Assembly: GCA_003485765.1 (NCBI GenBank)
Contig: DNHS01000035.1
Coordinates: 129,314 to 193,313 of the forward strand
Length of the DNA stretch: 64,000 nt
Direction of reading: 5' to 3'
Source: Candidatus Omnitrophota bacterium
GTDB lineage: Bacteria; Omnitrophota; Gorgyraeia; Gorgyraeales; Gorgyraeaceae
The translations under genes were made by a program, and so were the position numbers. Numbering within the stretch: the first letter of the stretch is position 1; each line of letters begins with the position of its first letter. The notes beneath the pieces are model-generated. The model saw only the letters and a list, made by a program, of their open reading frames with translations. It was not told the DNA's origin and searched no databases. Below are positions 9,349 to 18,553 of this stretch, in pieces.

Positions 9349-10191
9349 ATGAAATACAATCTTGACAAACAGAGAAAAAGGTATGATGCGTTGTATCTTT
9401 CAAAGGATACTACATGTTTATATGACGAGTATTTAGATGAGCCTTTTTTTGAAATAGCTAATTCTAAATATTTTTTTCCAAAATTGTTTAAGAATATAAA
9501 CGATAAGATTGTTTTAGATATTGGTTGTGGTGGAGGTAATATGGGGTCCAAAATAAGCCATAAGACAAAATACATGGTAAATATGGACGTATCTTTTAAT
9601 GCTCTTTTATATGCACGAAAAAGGATTGCAAATGAAAAGGCCAAATATGTGCATGGAGACATGCTTAGATTGCCATTTAAGGAAACAAGTTTCGATACAG
9701 TTCTTTGCTATGCCTCGCTGCATCATATAGAAGATGTGGCTATGGTAGCTAAAGAAGCTATGCGAGTATTAAAGAATAAAGGTAAATTTTTATGTTTTGA
9801 GCCAACTGAACGTTATCCATGGGTTTATTTTTGGTTGGATTTATTTATGATACCAAAGTCCTTAGCCGTATTTTTAAAAAATATTTATGTGAAGTTGCAA
9901 CATAGATTTGCTAAACAACGCAAATTTTATAATGTATTAAAAAAAATACCGCACAATTCTGGCGTACATTTTTTTAAACTACCATCTCAGTATAAAGAGA
10001 TACTTGTAAAAAATGGAGTTAAGGATGTAAAAGTAGAGACAGTTTTTCTTGAATTTTTGCCCCCGCGTTATTTTATGAGCAAAAATAAAATTATTGTAGA
10101 ATGGATAATTAAACTATCACATTTATTTCATAAATTGAGGATTGCTAAAGAAAGAGGAAGGTTTATAATTATCGAGGTAACTAAATCTTAA
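9349..10191 (+). CDS. Class I SAM-dependent methyltransferase
   Basis: Three starts are possible (TTG 9301, ATG 9325, ATG 9349). I choose 9349 because 'AGAAAGG' lies six bases upstream and it clears the previous gene; the protein is then 280 residues. Motif I is 'VLDIGCGGGNMGSKIS', and 'LPFKETSFDTVLCYASLHH' gives motifs II-III, as in Methyltransf_11 enzymes. The C-terminal 110 residues are basic and partly hydrophobic ('YPWVYFWLDLFMIPKSLAVF'), suggesting membrane contact. It probably methylates a sugar or lipid-linked glycan, one of six methyltransferases in this block. The target is unknown. Confidence 0.85.
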   Translation: MKYNLDKQRKRYDALYLSKDTTCLYDEYLDEPFFEIANSKYFFPKLFKNINDKIVLDIGCGGGNMGSKISHKTKYMVNMDVSFNALLYARKRIANEKAKYVHGDMLRLPFKETSFDTVLCYASLHHIEDVAMVAKEAMRVLKNKGKFLCFEPTERYPWVYFWLDLFMIPKSLAVFLKNIYVKLQHRFAKQRKFYNVLKKIPHNSGVHFFKLPSQYKEILVKNGVKDVKVETVFLEFLPPRYFMSKNKIIVEWIIKLSHLFHKLRIAKERGRFIIIEVTKS

Positions 10192-10209
10192 GTTATACAG
10201 TGGGGCGAT

Positions 10210-10845
10210 ATGGTAAAAATATTTTATAGAAATTTGTTGAAATTTTTTTTAAGGCTTTATGATTTTGCTTATCAAAAGATAAATAGCGTAGCTATTAGAT
10301 ATTATGGAATGCATCCAAAACATAAATTTAATGATTTTCATAAATTTTTTATAGATCGCATACCCAATGACGCAAGGGTTCTTGATATTGGCTGCAGCCG
10401 CGGTGAATTAACAGTTGACCTGGCAACCAAGGCATCTTATGTGGCTGCATATGATATTTCGGAAGAGGCTATAAAATCAGCAATAAAAAATCGTTCACGG
10501 CAAAATATAAATTATTTTGTAGGTGAAGCTACGAACAATATGCCTCAGGAACAATTTGATATAGCTGTTTGTTCGAATGTACTTGAACATTTGGAAGATT
10601 CTGATGTTTTTCTGAAAAAACTAAATGCTATTGCGAAAAAGGTTCTTATACGGGTTCCTAACTTTGATAATAATTGGATTCTGGGAGTGAAAAAAGATCT
10701 GAAGATGGAATATTTTTTGGATCCGCAGCATCGAAGAGAGTATGTGGTTGATTCTATAAAAAAGGAATTGAATAATACGGGCTGGATAATAGAATCTATG
10801 GAAGCATCGACTGAAATAAGGATTATGGCAGGAAGAAAGAGCTAA
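10210..10845 (+). CDS. Class I SAM-dependent methyltransferase
   Basis: A 211-residue protein with motif I 'VLDIGCSRGELTVDLATKA' (about residues 57-75), the acidic ribose-binding end of beta2 in 'AAYDISEEAI', and 'FDIAVCSNVLEHLED' as motif III. The context 'CSNVLEHL' is typical of the Methyltransf_11/23 group, often O-methylating sugars. The N-terminal 50 residues are aromatic and basic. It lies between another methyltransferase and the flippase, with only four bases to the flippase start. The substrate cannot be read. Confidence 0.85.
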   Translation: MVKIFYRNLLKFFLRLYDFAYQKINSVAIRYYGMHPKHKFNDFHKFFIDRIPNDARVLDIGCSRGELTVDLATKASYVAAYDISEEAIKSAIKNRSRQNINYFVGEATNNMPQEQFDIAVCSNVLEHLEDSDVFLKKLNAIAKKVLIRVPNFDNNWILGVKKDLKMEYFLDPQHRREYVVDSIKKELNNTGWIIESMEASTEIRIMAGRKS

Positions 10846-10849
10846 TTTT

Positions 10850-12343
10850 ATGCAAAATAATGTATCTAGAGAAGTATTTTTAAGTACTATCTACAACTAT
10901 ATAGGCACAATAGCAGGATATATCATATCTTTCTTTACCCTGTTCTATCTTACAAAAAGCTTAACTATTGCGCAATTTGGACACTGCAGTCTTATCTTAA
11001 ATACACAGACGTTCTTTTTTCTTATCCTAAGTTTTGGGTTGCCGTCGGTTATCTTAAGATATGTATCTGAATATTTGGTAAAGCATGATTATAGAACTGT
11101 CAGAAAGATCATGTGGTCGAGCATGGGGATAATAATGTTCTTTGGCGTGTTAGTTTCTATTATCATGGCTATATTAGCCAGGAAATTTCCGGGCACTGTA
11201 AATAGGTTTTTTTTATCTCAATACTTATTTTTAGCTGTTGTTCTGGGTATGCTAAGAGCAGAAGTTCGTATATGCGAGGCTGCCTTTTTCGCATTTCTAA
11301 AACAAGGGTACAAAATATTTTTTAATGTGTTAGGCGCGCTGCTGACTTTATTTCTTTTTGTTTTCTCAATAAAGCTTGGATTTGGCCTATTGGGGATTAT
11401 CTTAAGCATAGCCGTTGTGGATCTTTTTTTAGTCGTGGCATATATTTTAAGAATAGAATTGTATACGCGCGGCAAAATTTCTATTCCGTCAAAAATTGAT
11501 CTAAATAGATATTTTACTTATGGAATTAAAGAATATGCTACTAAGGTGCTATCTTTTTTTTGGGATTCCAAGATAGACGGATATATTATTACATTTTATT
11601 TAGGGGCATCATTGACTGGAATATTTTATTTTGCTGTAACTGCCGCAACTACTCTTGCGGAGTCTATGCCTAGCTCTCTTATGCAATCATTGAGCCAGTC
11701 CGTATTTACACGGCAGTATGTAAAATATGAAAATCAAAAAGAGTTAGCTTATCTATTTAGTCTTATAAATAAGCTTAAGGCATTTTTTGTTTTTCCTGTT
11801 TTTCTTAGTTTTCTTTTAGTGATAGATAAAATAGTTATCATTTTTTTTAATAAATACACAGAGTCTATTTTAATATTTCAGATACTTTTAATTTTTATGA
11901 TATTTTATATTTTTGCGATGCCTCTAAGAAGTATAGTCGCGGTACTTGAAAGAAACGAAATATTACTATGGGGAAGCGCTGTTATCTTGTATAAAATCCC
12001 GATGACGATATTTTTAACAAAAAACTATGGCCTTATAGGCACTGCTTTTGCGGTAGGAACATCTTTTTTGTTATATTTTGTAGTACAATTTTTTTTAACC
12101 AGACGCGTTATAACGATAGTATATCCATGGAAAGCTTTTTATAAAATATTTCTAAATAGCTTGGTAGTATGTATTCCGATATTATTCATTAAGCCATTTG
12201 TAAAAGATATGATATCTGTATTAATTTTAATTCTTATTTCAGTCGCTGTCTATTTAGGTATTTCGTTTCTGCATAAACCATTTGACGATTATGATCGTCA
12301 AATGCTAAATAAACCATTCAAGAGGATTCTATTCAACTTTTAA
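10850..12343 (+). CDS. Wzx-type lipid-linked oligosaccharide flippase (MOP superfamily)
   Basis: A 497-residue protein with about 12-14 hydrophobic helices and the N-terminal signature of polysaccharide-export MOP proteins: 'NYIGTIAGYIISFFTLFYLT' (about 12-31), then 'LTIAQFGHCSLILNTQTFF' and 'GLPSVILRYVSEY'. The paired N-terminal repeats and the later 'GLIGTAFAVGTSFLL' match Wzx/RfbX-like flippases, which move undecaprenyl-diphosphate-linked repeat units across the inner membrane. It is the only flippase found in the window and no ABC-type polysaccharide exporter is visible, so export by a Wzx-dependent route is likely. Confidence 0.88.
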   Translation: MQNNVSREVFLSTIYNYIGTIAGYIISFFTLFYLTKSLTIAQFGHCSLILNTQTFFFLILSFGLPSVILRYVSEYLVKHDYRTVRKIMWSSMGIIMFFGVLVSIIMAILARKFPGTVNRFFLSQYLFLAVVLGMLRAEVRICEAAFFAFLKQGYKIFFNVLGALLTLFLFVFSIKLGFGLLGIILSIAVVDLFLVVAYILRIELYTRGKISIPSKIDLNRYFTYGIKEYATKVLSFFWDSKIDGYIITFYLGASLTGIFYFAVTAATTLAESMPSSLMQSLSQSVFTRQYVKYENQKELAYLFSLINKLKAFFVFPVFLSFLLVIDKIVIIFFNKYTESILIFQILLIFMIFYIFAMPLRSIVAVLERNEILLWGSAVILYKIPMTIFLTKNYGLIGTAFAVGTSFLLYFVVQFFLTRRVITIVYPWKAFYKIFLNSLVVCIPILFIKPFVKDMISVLILILISVAVYLGISFLHKPFDDYDRQMLNKPFKRILFNF

Positions 12344-12356
12344 TTATTGAGGTAGA

Positions 12357-12947
12357 ATGTTTAAATCGTTTGTAAAAACTGTAATGGCGTATTGCTATCC
12401 TGTATTGGCCAGGATTTCGGGGCATTGTTCGTGGAGCACTAAAACATTTGGTTCTTACATAAGCCCTTTTTGGCATGTAAATATAGGAACAAATACAATA
12501 GTTGCTCCTAGGGCAATCTTGCGCGCAGGGATGAAAACTAATATTAAAATAGGAAAATCTTGCTATGTGCATCCTTATGCTATGTTGCTTTGCTATAACG
12601 GTAATATAGAGTTAGGCGATTTCGTCAGCATAAATTCGTTTTGTATGTTATATGGGCATGGAGAGCTAATTATAGGAAATAATGTCCGGATAGCCGCCGG
12701 AACAATTATTGCCCCGGTAAATCATGTTTTTTCAGACCCAAATAAGCCGATACGTCAACAAGGAATAATTACAAAGGGGATTATTATAAAGGATGATGTA
12801 TGGATAGGGGCTAACTCTACCATATTGGATGGAGTAACAATTGGCAGGGGCTCTGTAATAGGAGCAGGTAGCGTGGTTACAGCAACTATAGAACCATACT
12901 CAATAGCTGTGGGAGTGCCCTGTAAAGTAGTTAAAAAAAGAGAATAA
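12357..12947 (+). CDS. Left-handed beta-helix (hexapeptide) acyltransferase
   Basis: The 196-residue protein is made of hexapeptide turns with the [LIV]-G-x-x pattern, for example 'NIELGDFVSINSFCMLYG', 'GELIIGNNVRIAAGTII', 'DDVWIGANSTILDGVTIG' and 'GSVIGAGSVVTATI'. It ends with 'PYSIAVGVPCKVVKK', the usual closing segment of WbbJ/LacA/NodL-type O-acetyltransferases. The His in 'APVNHVFSD' is a candidate catalytic base. It would acetylate a sugar hydroxyl or amine using acetyl-CoA in the cytoplasm. 'GAGG' stands just before the ATG. It lies directly after the flippase gene. Confidence 0.88.
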   Translation: MFKSFVKTVMAYCYPVLARISGHCSWSTKTFGSYISPFWHVNIGTNTIVAPRAILRAGMKTNIKIGKSCYVHPYAMLLCYNGNIELGDFVSINSFCMLYGHGELIIGNNVRIAAGTIIAPVNHVFSDPNKPIRQQGIITKGIIIKDDVWIGANSTILDGVTIGRGSVIGAGSVVTATIEPYSIAVGVPCKVVKKRE

Positions 12948-12992
12948 AGACTGATTAAATTATATGATAAAAAATGATGAGACAATCTTGAC

Positions 12993-13868
12993 ATGGAGAG
13001 ATGCGTATTGTTGTCAGCCTGTCTGCCTAAAAAGACCTCATCTGGAAGTGTAAGTGTGGATAATAACCTAAAAACAGTTTTTGTTCGTTGCGAAGGCGTG
13101 CGAATAGTTTATTACAAGATTAATGCTCTCGGGATGTTGGATTTTTGGGATAAGCACTGGGAAGATAGTGTTTACAATGTTTCAAAAGAATATTATCGGC
13201 CGTATCTTAAGGGTTTTTTAGGCTATGGCAGAGTGCAAGATGTTTTTAATAAGTTTTTACCTAGAAAAGGATTGATCCTTGAAGCAGGTTGTGGTACGGG
13301 GAGATATGTGATATCTCTGCGTGCCAGAGGCTATAATTGCTTTGGGGTAGATTCTGCGTCAAAAACAGTTCAGAAGATAAAAGATTATTTTCCAGATTTG
13401 CCTGTTGAGGTGGGAGATATATGCAAATTAAATTTAAAAGATGAAAGTATCGACGCTTATATTTCGTTAGGGGTTATGGAGCATTTTAAGGAAGGGCCTT
13501 ACACTGCGATAAAAGAGGCGTGCAGGGTATTGAAGAAAAAGGGAATAATACTTGTAAGCGTTCCGCAGATATTTCTTTGGAGAAAACTACAAGCGCATCC
13601 GGAAGGTACACCCTTGCCGGAAAACGCGTCTTTTTATCAATATGCGTTTTCTGTGGATGAATTTAGGTCAAATTTACTCAACGCGGGATTCAGGATAAAA
13701 GGTGAATATGGGTACTATTCGCATTATGCATTTACGCTTAGATTCAACTTTTTTAGAAAAGCGCTGAAGATATTTAGAAAATTGGCGCTTTTAGATTTAA
13801 TAATCGATAGGATGCCGGTAGGGAAAAATATTTCCCGCATGAGACTTTATGTCGCCGAAAAAATTTAA
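12993..13868 (+). CDS. Class I SAM-dependent methyltransferase
   Basis: The frame is open from 12993 (291 residues). The first 47 residues look unlike a folded domain, and the ATG at 13134 ('MLDFWDKHWED') is a credible alternative giving 244 residues. Motif I is 'ILEAGCGTGRYVISLRARG' and motif III 'IDAYISLGVMEHFKEGP', as in Methyltransf_11 proteins. The C-terminus is basic ('FFRKALKIFRKLALL'), perhaps for membrane contact. It follows the acyltransferase by 45 bases and is followed by 122 non-coding bases. Start choice is the main doubt. Confidence 0.78.
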   Translation: MERCVLLSACLPKKTSSGSVSVDNNLKTVFVRCEGVRIVYYKINALGMLDFWDKHWEDSVYNVSKEYYRPYLKGFLGYGRVQDVFNKFLPRKGLILEAGCGTGRYVISLRARGYNCFGVDSASKTVQKIKDYFPDLPVEVGDICKLNLKDESIDAYISLGVMEHFKEGPYTAIKEACRVLKKKGIILVSVPQIFLWRKLQAHPEGTPLPENASFYQYAFSVDEFRSNLLNAGFRIKGEYGYYSHYAFTLRFNFFRKALKIFRKLALLDLIIDRMPVGKNISRMRLYVAEKI

Positions 13869-13990
13869 AGAGTTATGTTTAAAAATATCAAAGTTCTTAT
13901 AATGGATATTTATATTATTTTTTTAAAGTTCCAGTAGACCTTCTTTTAAAATTGCTGGCTGAAATATGATGAGCTACCTCATAAGATAAT

Positions 13991-15241
13991 ATGATACAAG
14001 ATTATGATATTGTATGTATATCCACGTCTGATTGGGAACAGCCATGGGGCAGCCGACAACAGATAATGACCAGGCTTTCTTCTGAAAATAGAGTATTATT
14101 TGTTGAATATCAGTCGTCATTTTTGCATTTTTTAAAATATCCAAATTTATACATTCGCCCGCCAAAGAAACCAATAGCGGGCTCAGTATTCCGCCCAAGG
14201 AACCCTGGGCTTAAGCCCTGGTGGGCTCCATTTTCTAAAATTTTTACTCGTAGAATAAGAAATATAAAAGATAATCTGGTAGTCTATAAGCCTCTAGTTA
14301 ATCTGCCATTTCGGTATCACAGTAAAATTATCAACATATTGAATCAAAGATTTCTTCTATTCCAATTAAGGCGACTCGTTAAAAATCTTAAATTTTATAA
14401 AATTTTATTGTGGATATTTGAACCTTCTGCTTATTTTTTAGTCAATAGATTAGGAGAAAAGATATCCATATATCAATGTATAGATTTTTTTAAAAATGAA
14501 AAAAAATCATATTTGCGCAAAAAATGCATTGAGGCTATGGAAAATAAACTGTGCGAAGACTGTGATATTGTATTTGTTTCAACAAATGAGCTTCTGCTAG
14601 ATAAGCTAAATTTAAATAAAGAAACATATCTTGTTCCAAGCGCCGTGGATGAATCTTTTTTTAATATTAATAAGAGTTTATCAAAATTTACCATACCTGG
14701 AATAATAAACAATAACCTATATCCAAAGATAGGATTTGTTGGCACATTAGATGGTAGGATAGATTATGAATTAATAAATTTTATAGCAGAAGCACATTAC
14801 GATTGGACGATAGTGTTGCTAGGATTAGTAATTGACAGAAGATATGCTAAATGCCTGAATAAAAGGAAAAATATACAAATGCTTGGATGGATAGATAACA
14901 ATTTGCTCCCGCTTTATATAAATTCATTTGATATTGGGATCGCTCCATATAAAATCAATGAGTTTACCAAAGGCATTTCCCCTATTAAAGTATTTGAGTA
15001 TCTGGCATTGGCTAAACCTGTTGTGTCTACTAGGATACCATCTTTAGAAAAATATGAGGATGTGATTTGTATAGCAGATAACAAAGAAGATTTTATTAGA
15101 GGCATTGAAATATTATTAAAAGATAAAGGGAAAGAATCATCATGCAAAAGATTGAAATTAGCGCAGGAGAATACTTGGAGCAGGAGAGTGGATGTTATTT
15201 CTGAAGTTATAGAAAAACACTTGAATAATAGTTACAATTAA
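13991..15241 (+). CDS. GT4-like glycosyltransferase, TuaH-like
   Basis: A 416-residue GT-B protein. It starts 'YDIVCISTSDWEQPWGSRQQ', a beginning shared with the next gene ('ICISSIDWDFVWQGHQE') and with TuaH-like glycosyltransferases: an initial strand, then a W..PWGS/HQ motif, then a stretch about restoring 'vlfve' identity. The donor side has 'KIGFVGTLDGRIDYELINFI' and 'KGISPIKVFEYLALAKPVV', in which the second Glu of the GT4 motif is kept. The two adjacent genes look like a diverged tandem duplication. The sugar transferred is unknown. Confidence 0.82.
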   Translation: MIQDYDIVCISTSDWEQPWGSRQQIMTRLSSENRVLFVEYQSSFLHFLKYPNLYIRPPKKPIAGSVFRPRNPGLKPWWAPFSKIFTRRIRNIKDNLVVYKPLVNLPFRYHSKIINILNQRFLLFQLRRLVKNLKFYKILLWIFEPSAYFLVNRLGEKISIYQCIDFFKNEKKSYLRKKCIEAMENKLCEDCDIVFVSTNELLLDKLNLNKETYLVPSAVDESFFNINKSLSKFTIPGIINNNLYPKIGFVGTLDGRIDYELINFIAEAHYDWTIVLLGLVIDRRYAKCLNKRKNIQMLGWIDNNLLPLYINSFDIGIAPYKINEFTKGISPIKVFEYLALAKPVVSTRIPSLEKYEDVICIADNKEDFIRGIEILLKDKGKESSCKRLKLAQENTWSRRVDVISEVIEKHLNNSYN

Positions 15242-15289
15242 TTATGAAAGTATTTATAGGTTGTTTATTTTAGCGCAGGATAGCAGAAA

Positions 15290-17131
15290 ATGATTAAAAA
15301 CGAAAATATAATATGTATCTCTTCTATAGATTGGGATTTTGTATGGCAGGGGCATCAGGAGATAATGGCTACTTTTGCCAGAAATGGCAATCGGGTGCTA
15401 TTTATTGAAAATACAGGTGTGCGTTTTCCAAGAATACGAGATATATCTCGCTTAAAAAATAGAATTAAAAACTGGTTTAAAGGAGTAAAAGGCATAAGGA
15501 AGGAAATGGAGAATTTGTATGTTTATTCTCCAGTCGTGTTACCTTTTCCATATTCTAGAATAGTAAGATGGGTAAACAAATATCTAATGCTGCGAATTAT
15601 AGAAAAATGGATGAAAATCATGGAATTTAATGCGCCTATTGTATGGACATTTTTGCCTACAGGGCTGGCATTAGATCTGTTGAATAATTTAAGCAAGAAA
15701 TTAGTTGTTTACTATTGTATCGCTGATTTTGAAAAATTAGTGTCAAATCCTAATAAGATTAAAAAAACAGAGAGGGATGTTATAAAAAAATCCGATCTTA
15801 TATTTGTGCAAGGCGAATTACTTAAGAGGCGTTGTGAAAAATACAATTCCAAGGTATTAGTCTTCCCATTCGGCGTTAACATAGATGTATTTAATAAAGA
15901 GAATTCCTCCTTGTCGGTGCCATCTGATATAAGCCATATAGAAGGGGCGCTCATAGGTTATATAGGTGGTATTCATAAACATGTAGATTTTCAATTGATA
16001 AAATTTATCGCTGACAAGAATCCTCAATGGACGTTAGTATTTATCGGGCCTATACAACGGGATATTTCAGAACTTGAAAATTTAAAAAACATTGTTTTTT
16101 TAAATTTTAAAGAACACAAAGAGCTCGCAAAATATATAACTAGGTTTGATGCATGCTTAATCCCTTACTTGCTGAATGAATACACTGAGACAGTTTATCC
16201 TACAAAACTAAATGAATATCTTTCTATGGCAAAACCAGTTGTTTCTACTGCTTTGCCGGAGATAGAAGCCTTTAATAAGAAACACGATAGAATTATTTAT
16301 GTTGGCAAAGACAAAGAAACATTCGAAGTATGTATAAAAGAGGCTTTGCATGAAAACAATCCTTACTTACAAAAAAAGCGCGTTGAAGCAGCGAAGGAAA
16401 ATAGCTGGAAGATGCGTATTGAAAATATGAGCTCTCTGATTGAAATAGAAATAGAAAGGAAAAGATTAGATATAGAAGTTAAATGGAGGGAGAATCTAAT
16501 TAGTTTCTATAGAATAGCAAGAAGAAAAATTTTACGGTTTAGCGCGATTTGTGTTATTACATATCTTTTATTGCTTAAGACATATTTTATTTGGTTTTTA
16601 GCATCCCCTTTAAAGATTTTTGAAAAACCGCAGAAAGCAGATGCAATAGTAGTATTTGGTGGCGGTGTAGGTGAAACAGGAAGCCCTGGCAAGAGTACCA
16701 TAGAAAGAGCCCGTTATGCAGTGGAGCTGTATAAGCAGGGTTATTCTAATAAAATACTGTTTTCATCAGGATATGTTTATGTTTATAATGATGCGGACAA
16801 TATGAAACTTTTTGCCATTTCTATGGGAATACTTGAAAAAGATATTATTCTGGAAGAGAAAGCGAACAGTTCTTATGAAAATGTTATATTTTCTAAAAAA
16901 ATATTGGACAAAAATAAATGGCGTTCCATTTTATTGGTATCTTCGCCATACAATATGCGCAGGGCAGAACTGGTATTTAATAAATGGGCCAAAGATATAA
17001 AGGTTACCTACACGCCAGTTGATAAAACTCAGTTTTATGACAGAACAAGTGGAGTTAAGCTTGAACAGATAAAGGCTATTCTGCATGAGTATCTGGGAAT
17101 AGTTTATTATTTTATAAGAGGTTATATATAA
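15290..17131 (+). CDS. Fusion: TuaH-like glycosyltransferase + membrane helix + DUF218 (SanA/YdcF-like) domain
   Basis: A 613-residue protein with two recognisable parts. Residues 1-395 form a GT-B glycosyltransferase related to the previous gene ('LIGYIGGIHKHVDFQLIKF', 'YPTKLNEYLSMAKPVVST'). A hydrophobic segment near 414-436 ('SAICVITYLLLLKTYFIWFL') follows. Residues 445-600 form a DUF218 domain: 'ADAIVVFGGGVGETGSPG' (about 450-467), 'ERARYAVELYKQG', 'LEEKANSSYENVIFSKKIL' and 'LLVSSPYNMRRAELVF'. DUF218 proteins such as SanA and YdcF are usually separate inner-membrane proteins linked to envelope integrity. With one helix, the GT would be cytoplasmic and the DUF218 part outside. Reading is continuous with no frameshift. 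Only three bases separate it from the MBOAT gene. Confidence 0.82.
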   Translation: MIKNENIICISSIDWDFVWQGHQEIMATFARNGNRVLFIENTGVRFPRIRDISRLKNRIKNWFKGVKGIRKEMENLYVYSPVVLPFPYSRIVRWVNKYLMLRIIEKWMKIMEFNAPIVWTFLPTGLALDLLNNLSKKLVVYYCIADFEKLVSNPNKIKKTERDVIKKSDLIFVQGELLKRRCEKYNSKVLVFPFGVNIDVFNKENSSLSVPSDISHIEGALIGYIGGIHKHVDFQLIKFIADKNPQWTLVFIGPIQRDISELENLKNIVFLNFKEHKELAKYITRFDACLIPYLLNEYTETVYPTKLNEYLSMAKPVVSTALPEIEAFNKKHDRIIYVGKDKETFEVCIKEALHENNPYLQKKRVEAAKENSWKMRIENMSSLIEIEIERKRLDIEVKWRENLISFYRIARRKILRFSAICVITYLLLLKTYFIWFLASPLKIFEKPQKADAIVVFGGGVGETGSPGKSTIERARYAVELYKQGYSNKILFSSGYVYVYNDADNMKLFAISMGILEKDIILEEKANSSYENVIFSKKILDKNKWRSILLVSSPYNMRRAELVFNKWAKDIKVTYTPVDKTQFYDRTSGVKLEQIKAILHEYLGIVYYFIRGYI

Positions 17132-17134
17132 GAT

Positions 17135-18553
17135 ATGTTGTTTAATTCTTTACAATTCGCTGTGTTTTTCATAATAGTTTATAGTCTCTATTTAGTACTG
17201 AACCACAAGTGGCAGAATCGGATGCTTCTTACAGCTAGCTGTGTTTTTTATGGCGCATGGGATTGGAGATTTTTACTTTTAATGTTTGTTTCAATAACTA
17301 CTGATTATTTTTGTGCTCTCAAGATACAAGAATCAGTTGAAGAAAAAACAAGAAAAAGATTTTTATTTTTAAGCATATTTATTAATTTGGCAATATTAGG
17401 GTTCTTTAAATATTTCAATTTTTTTGCTGTTAGCATGGATAATCTTTTTAGCCACTTTGGTTTTTCTATCCAGCCACATCTCCTGCATATAATACTTCCG
17501 GTTGGCATCTCTTTTTATACATTCCAGGCTTTGAGCTATACTATAGATGTTTATAGAAAAGAACTGGAGCCTACCAGGAATTTCAGGGATTATGCCCTTT
17601 TTGTTACATATTTCCCGCAGCTTGTAGCAGGGCCTATTATGAGGGCAAGAGATCTCCTTCCTCAAGTCCTTTCAGCCAGAAAGTTATCTTTGAAACAATT
17701 TTATGAAGGATGTTATCTTATATTTTGGGGCCTGTTTCAAAAGATCTTTATCGCAGATAACCTGGCAAAAATAGTAGATTCTGTATTTAATTCCTCAGGC
17801 CCTTATAACGCGGCTAAAGTTCTTATAGCGCTATACGCCTTTGCGTTTCAGATATATTGTGATTTTGCAGGATACTCTAATATAGCAAGAGGCATGGGTA
17901 AATGCATGGGCTTTGACATCATGATTAATTTTAATCTGCCATATTTTGCCGTTAATCCAAGTGATTTCTGGAGAAGGTGGCACATAAGTTTGTCAACGTG
18001 GCTTAGAGACTATCTTTATATACCATTAGGCGGTAACAAAAAAGGCGGGTTCCTTACTTATAGAAATCTGGCAATAACCATGCTTTTGGGAGGGTTATGG
18101 CATGGCGCTGCTTGGACTTTTGTTATTTGGGGAGCTTATCATGGCATGCTTCTTATAATACACAGATTGCTTAAACCTGTGCTTGCAAAGATACCCAGCC
18201 CTAAAAATGCTACAATAGGGAAAGCGTGGTTTTTCTTGCGCGTTGTTTTCTTTTTCCAATTAACATGCGTCGGGTGGCTGATTTTCAGGGCCAAATCCAT
18301 AGGACAGATCCTGAATATGCTCGGTAGTTTTGTTTCAAACTTTAATGTCGGTTTAGACATGGGTTTCTTCAGCTTAATTCGCTTAATCTGGCTGCTAATA
18401 TTAGTTCAGATTGCGCAGTTTATAAAGAATGATCAAATGGTCGTCTATAAATCAAATATTCTGCTTAAAGCGGTATTTTATATTATCTTTTTTTATTCAA
18501 TAGTTATGTATGGAGCAAGTGGTGGAAAAGAATTCATTTATTTCCAATTCTAA
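17135..18553 (+). CDS. MBOAT-family O-acyltransferase, AlgI-like
   Basis: A 472-residue polytopic protein. Typical AlgI/DltB features are 'GASWDWRF'-like 'YGAWDWRFLLLMFVSITTDY' near the N-terminus, 'LPVGISFYTFQALSYTIDVY' (about 122-141), 'YFPQLVAGPIMRARDLLPQ' and 'NFNLPYFAVNPSDFWRRWHI'. The catalytic His lies in 'GGLWHGAAWTFVIWGAYHG' (about residue 323). MBOAT proteins pass acyl groups across the membrane to secreted glycans. The following gene encodes an SGNH/AlgX-like partner overlapping by 44 bases, so the two very likely form a periplasmic O-acetylation module. Confidence 0.93.
   Translation: MLFNSLQFAVFFIIVYSLYLVLNHKWQNRMLLTASCVFYGAWDWRFLLLMFVSITTDYFCALKIQESVEEKTRKRFLFLSIFINLAILGFFKYFNFFAVSMDNLFSHFGFSIQPHLLHIILPVGISFYTFQALSYTIDVYRKELEPTRNFRDYALFVTYFPQLVAGPIMRARDLLPQVLSARKLSLKQFYEGCYLIFWGLFQKIFIADNLAKIVDSVFNSSGPYNAAKVLIALYAFAFQIYCDFAGYSNIARGMGKCMGFDIMINFNLPYFAVNPSDFWRRWHISLSTWLRDYLYIPLGGNKKGGFLTYRNLAITMLLGGLWHGAAWTFVIWGAYHGMLLIIHRLLKPVLAKIPSPKNATIGKAWFFLRVVFFFQLTCVGWLIFRAKSIGQILNMLGSFVSNFNVGLDMGFFSLIRLIWLLILVQIAQFIKNDQMVVYKSNILLKAVFYIIFFYSIVMYGASGGKEFIYFQF

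Noticed and set aside
14207..14218. GGGCTTAAGCCC palindrome in the TuaH-like gene as another inserted element
   Set aside because: Only 12 bases and no sign of extra residues relative to the neighbouring homologue; could be chance.
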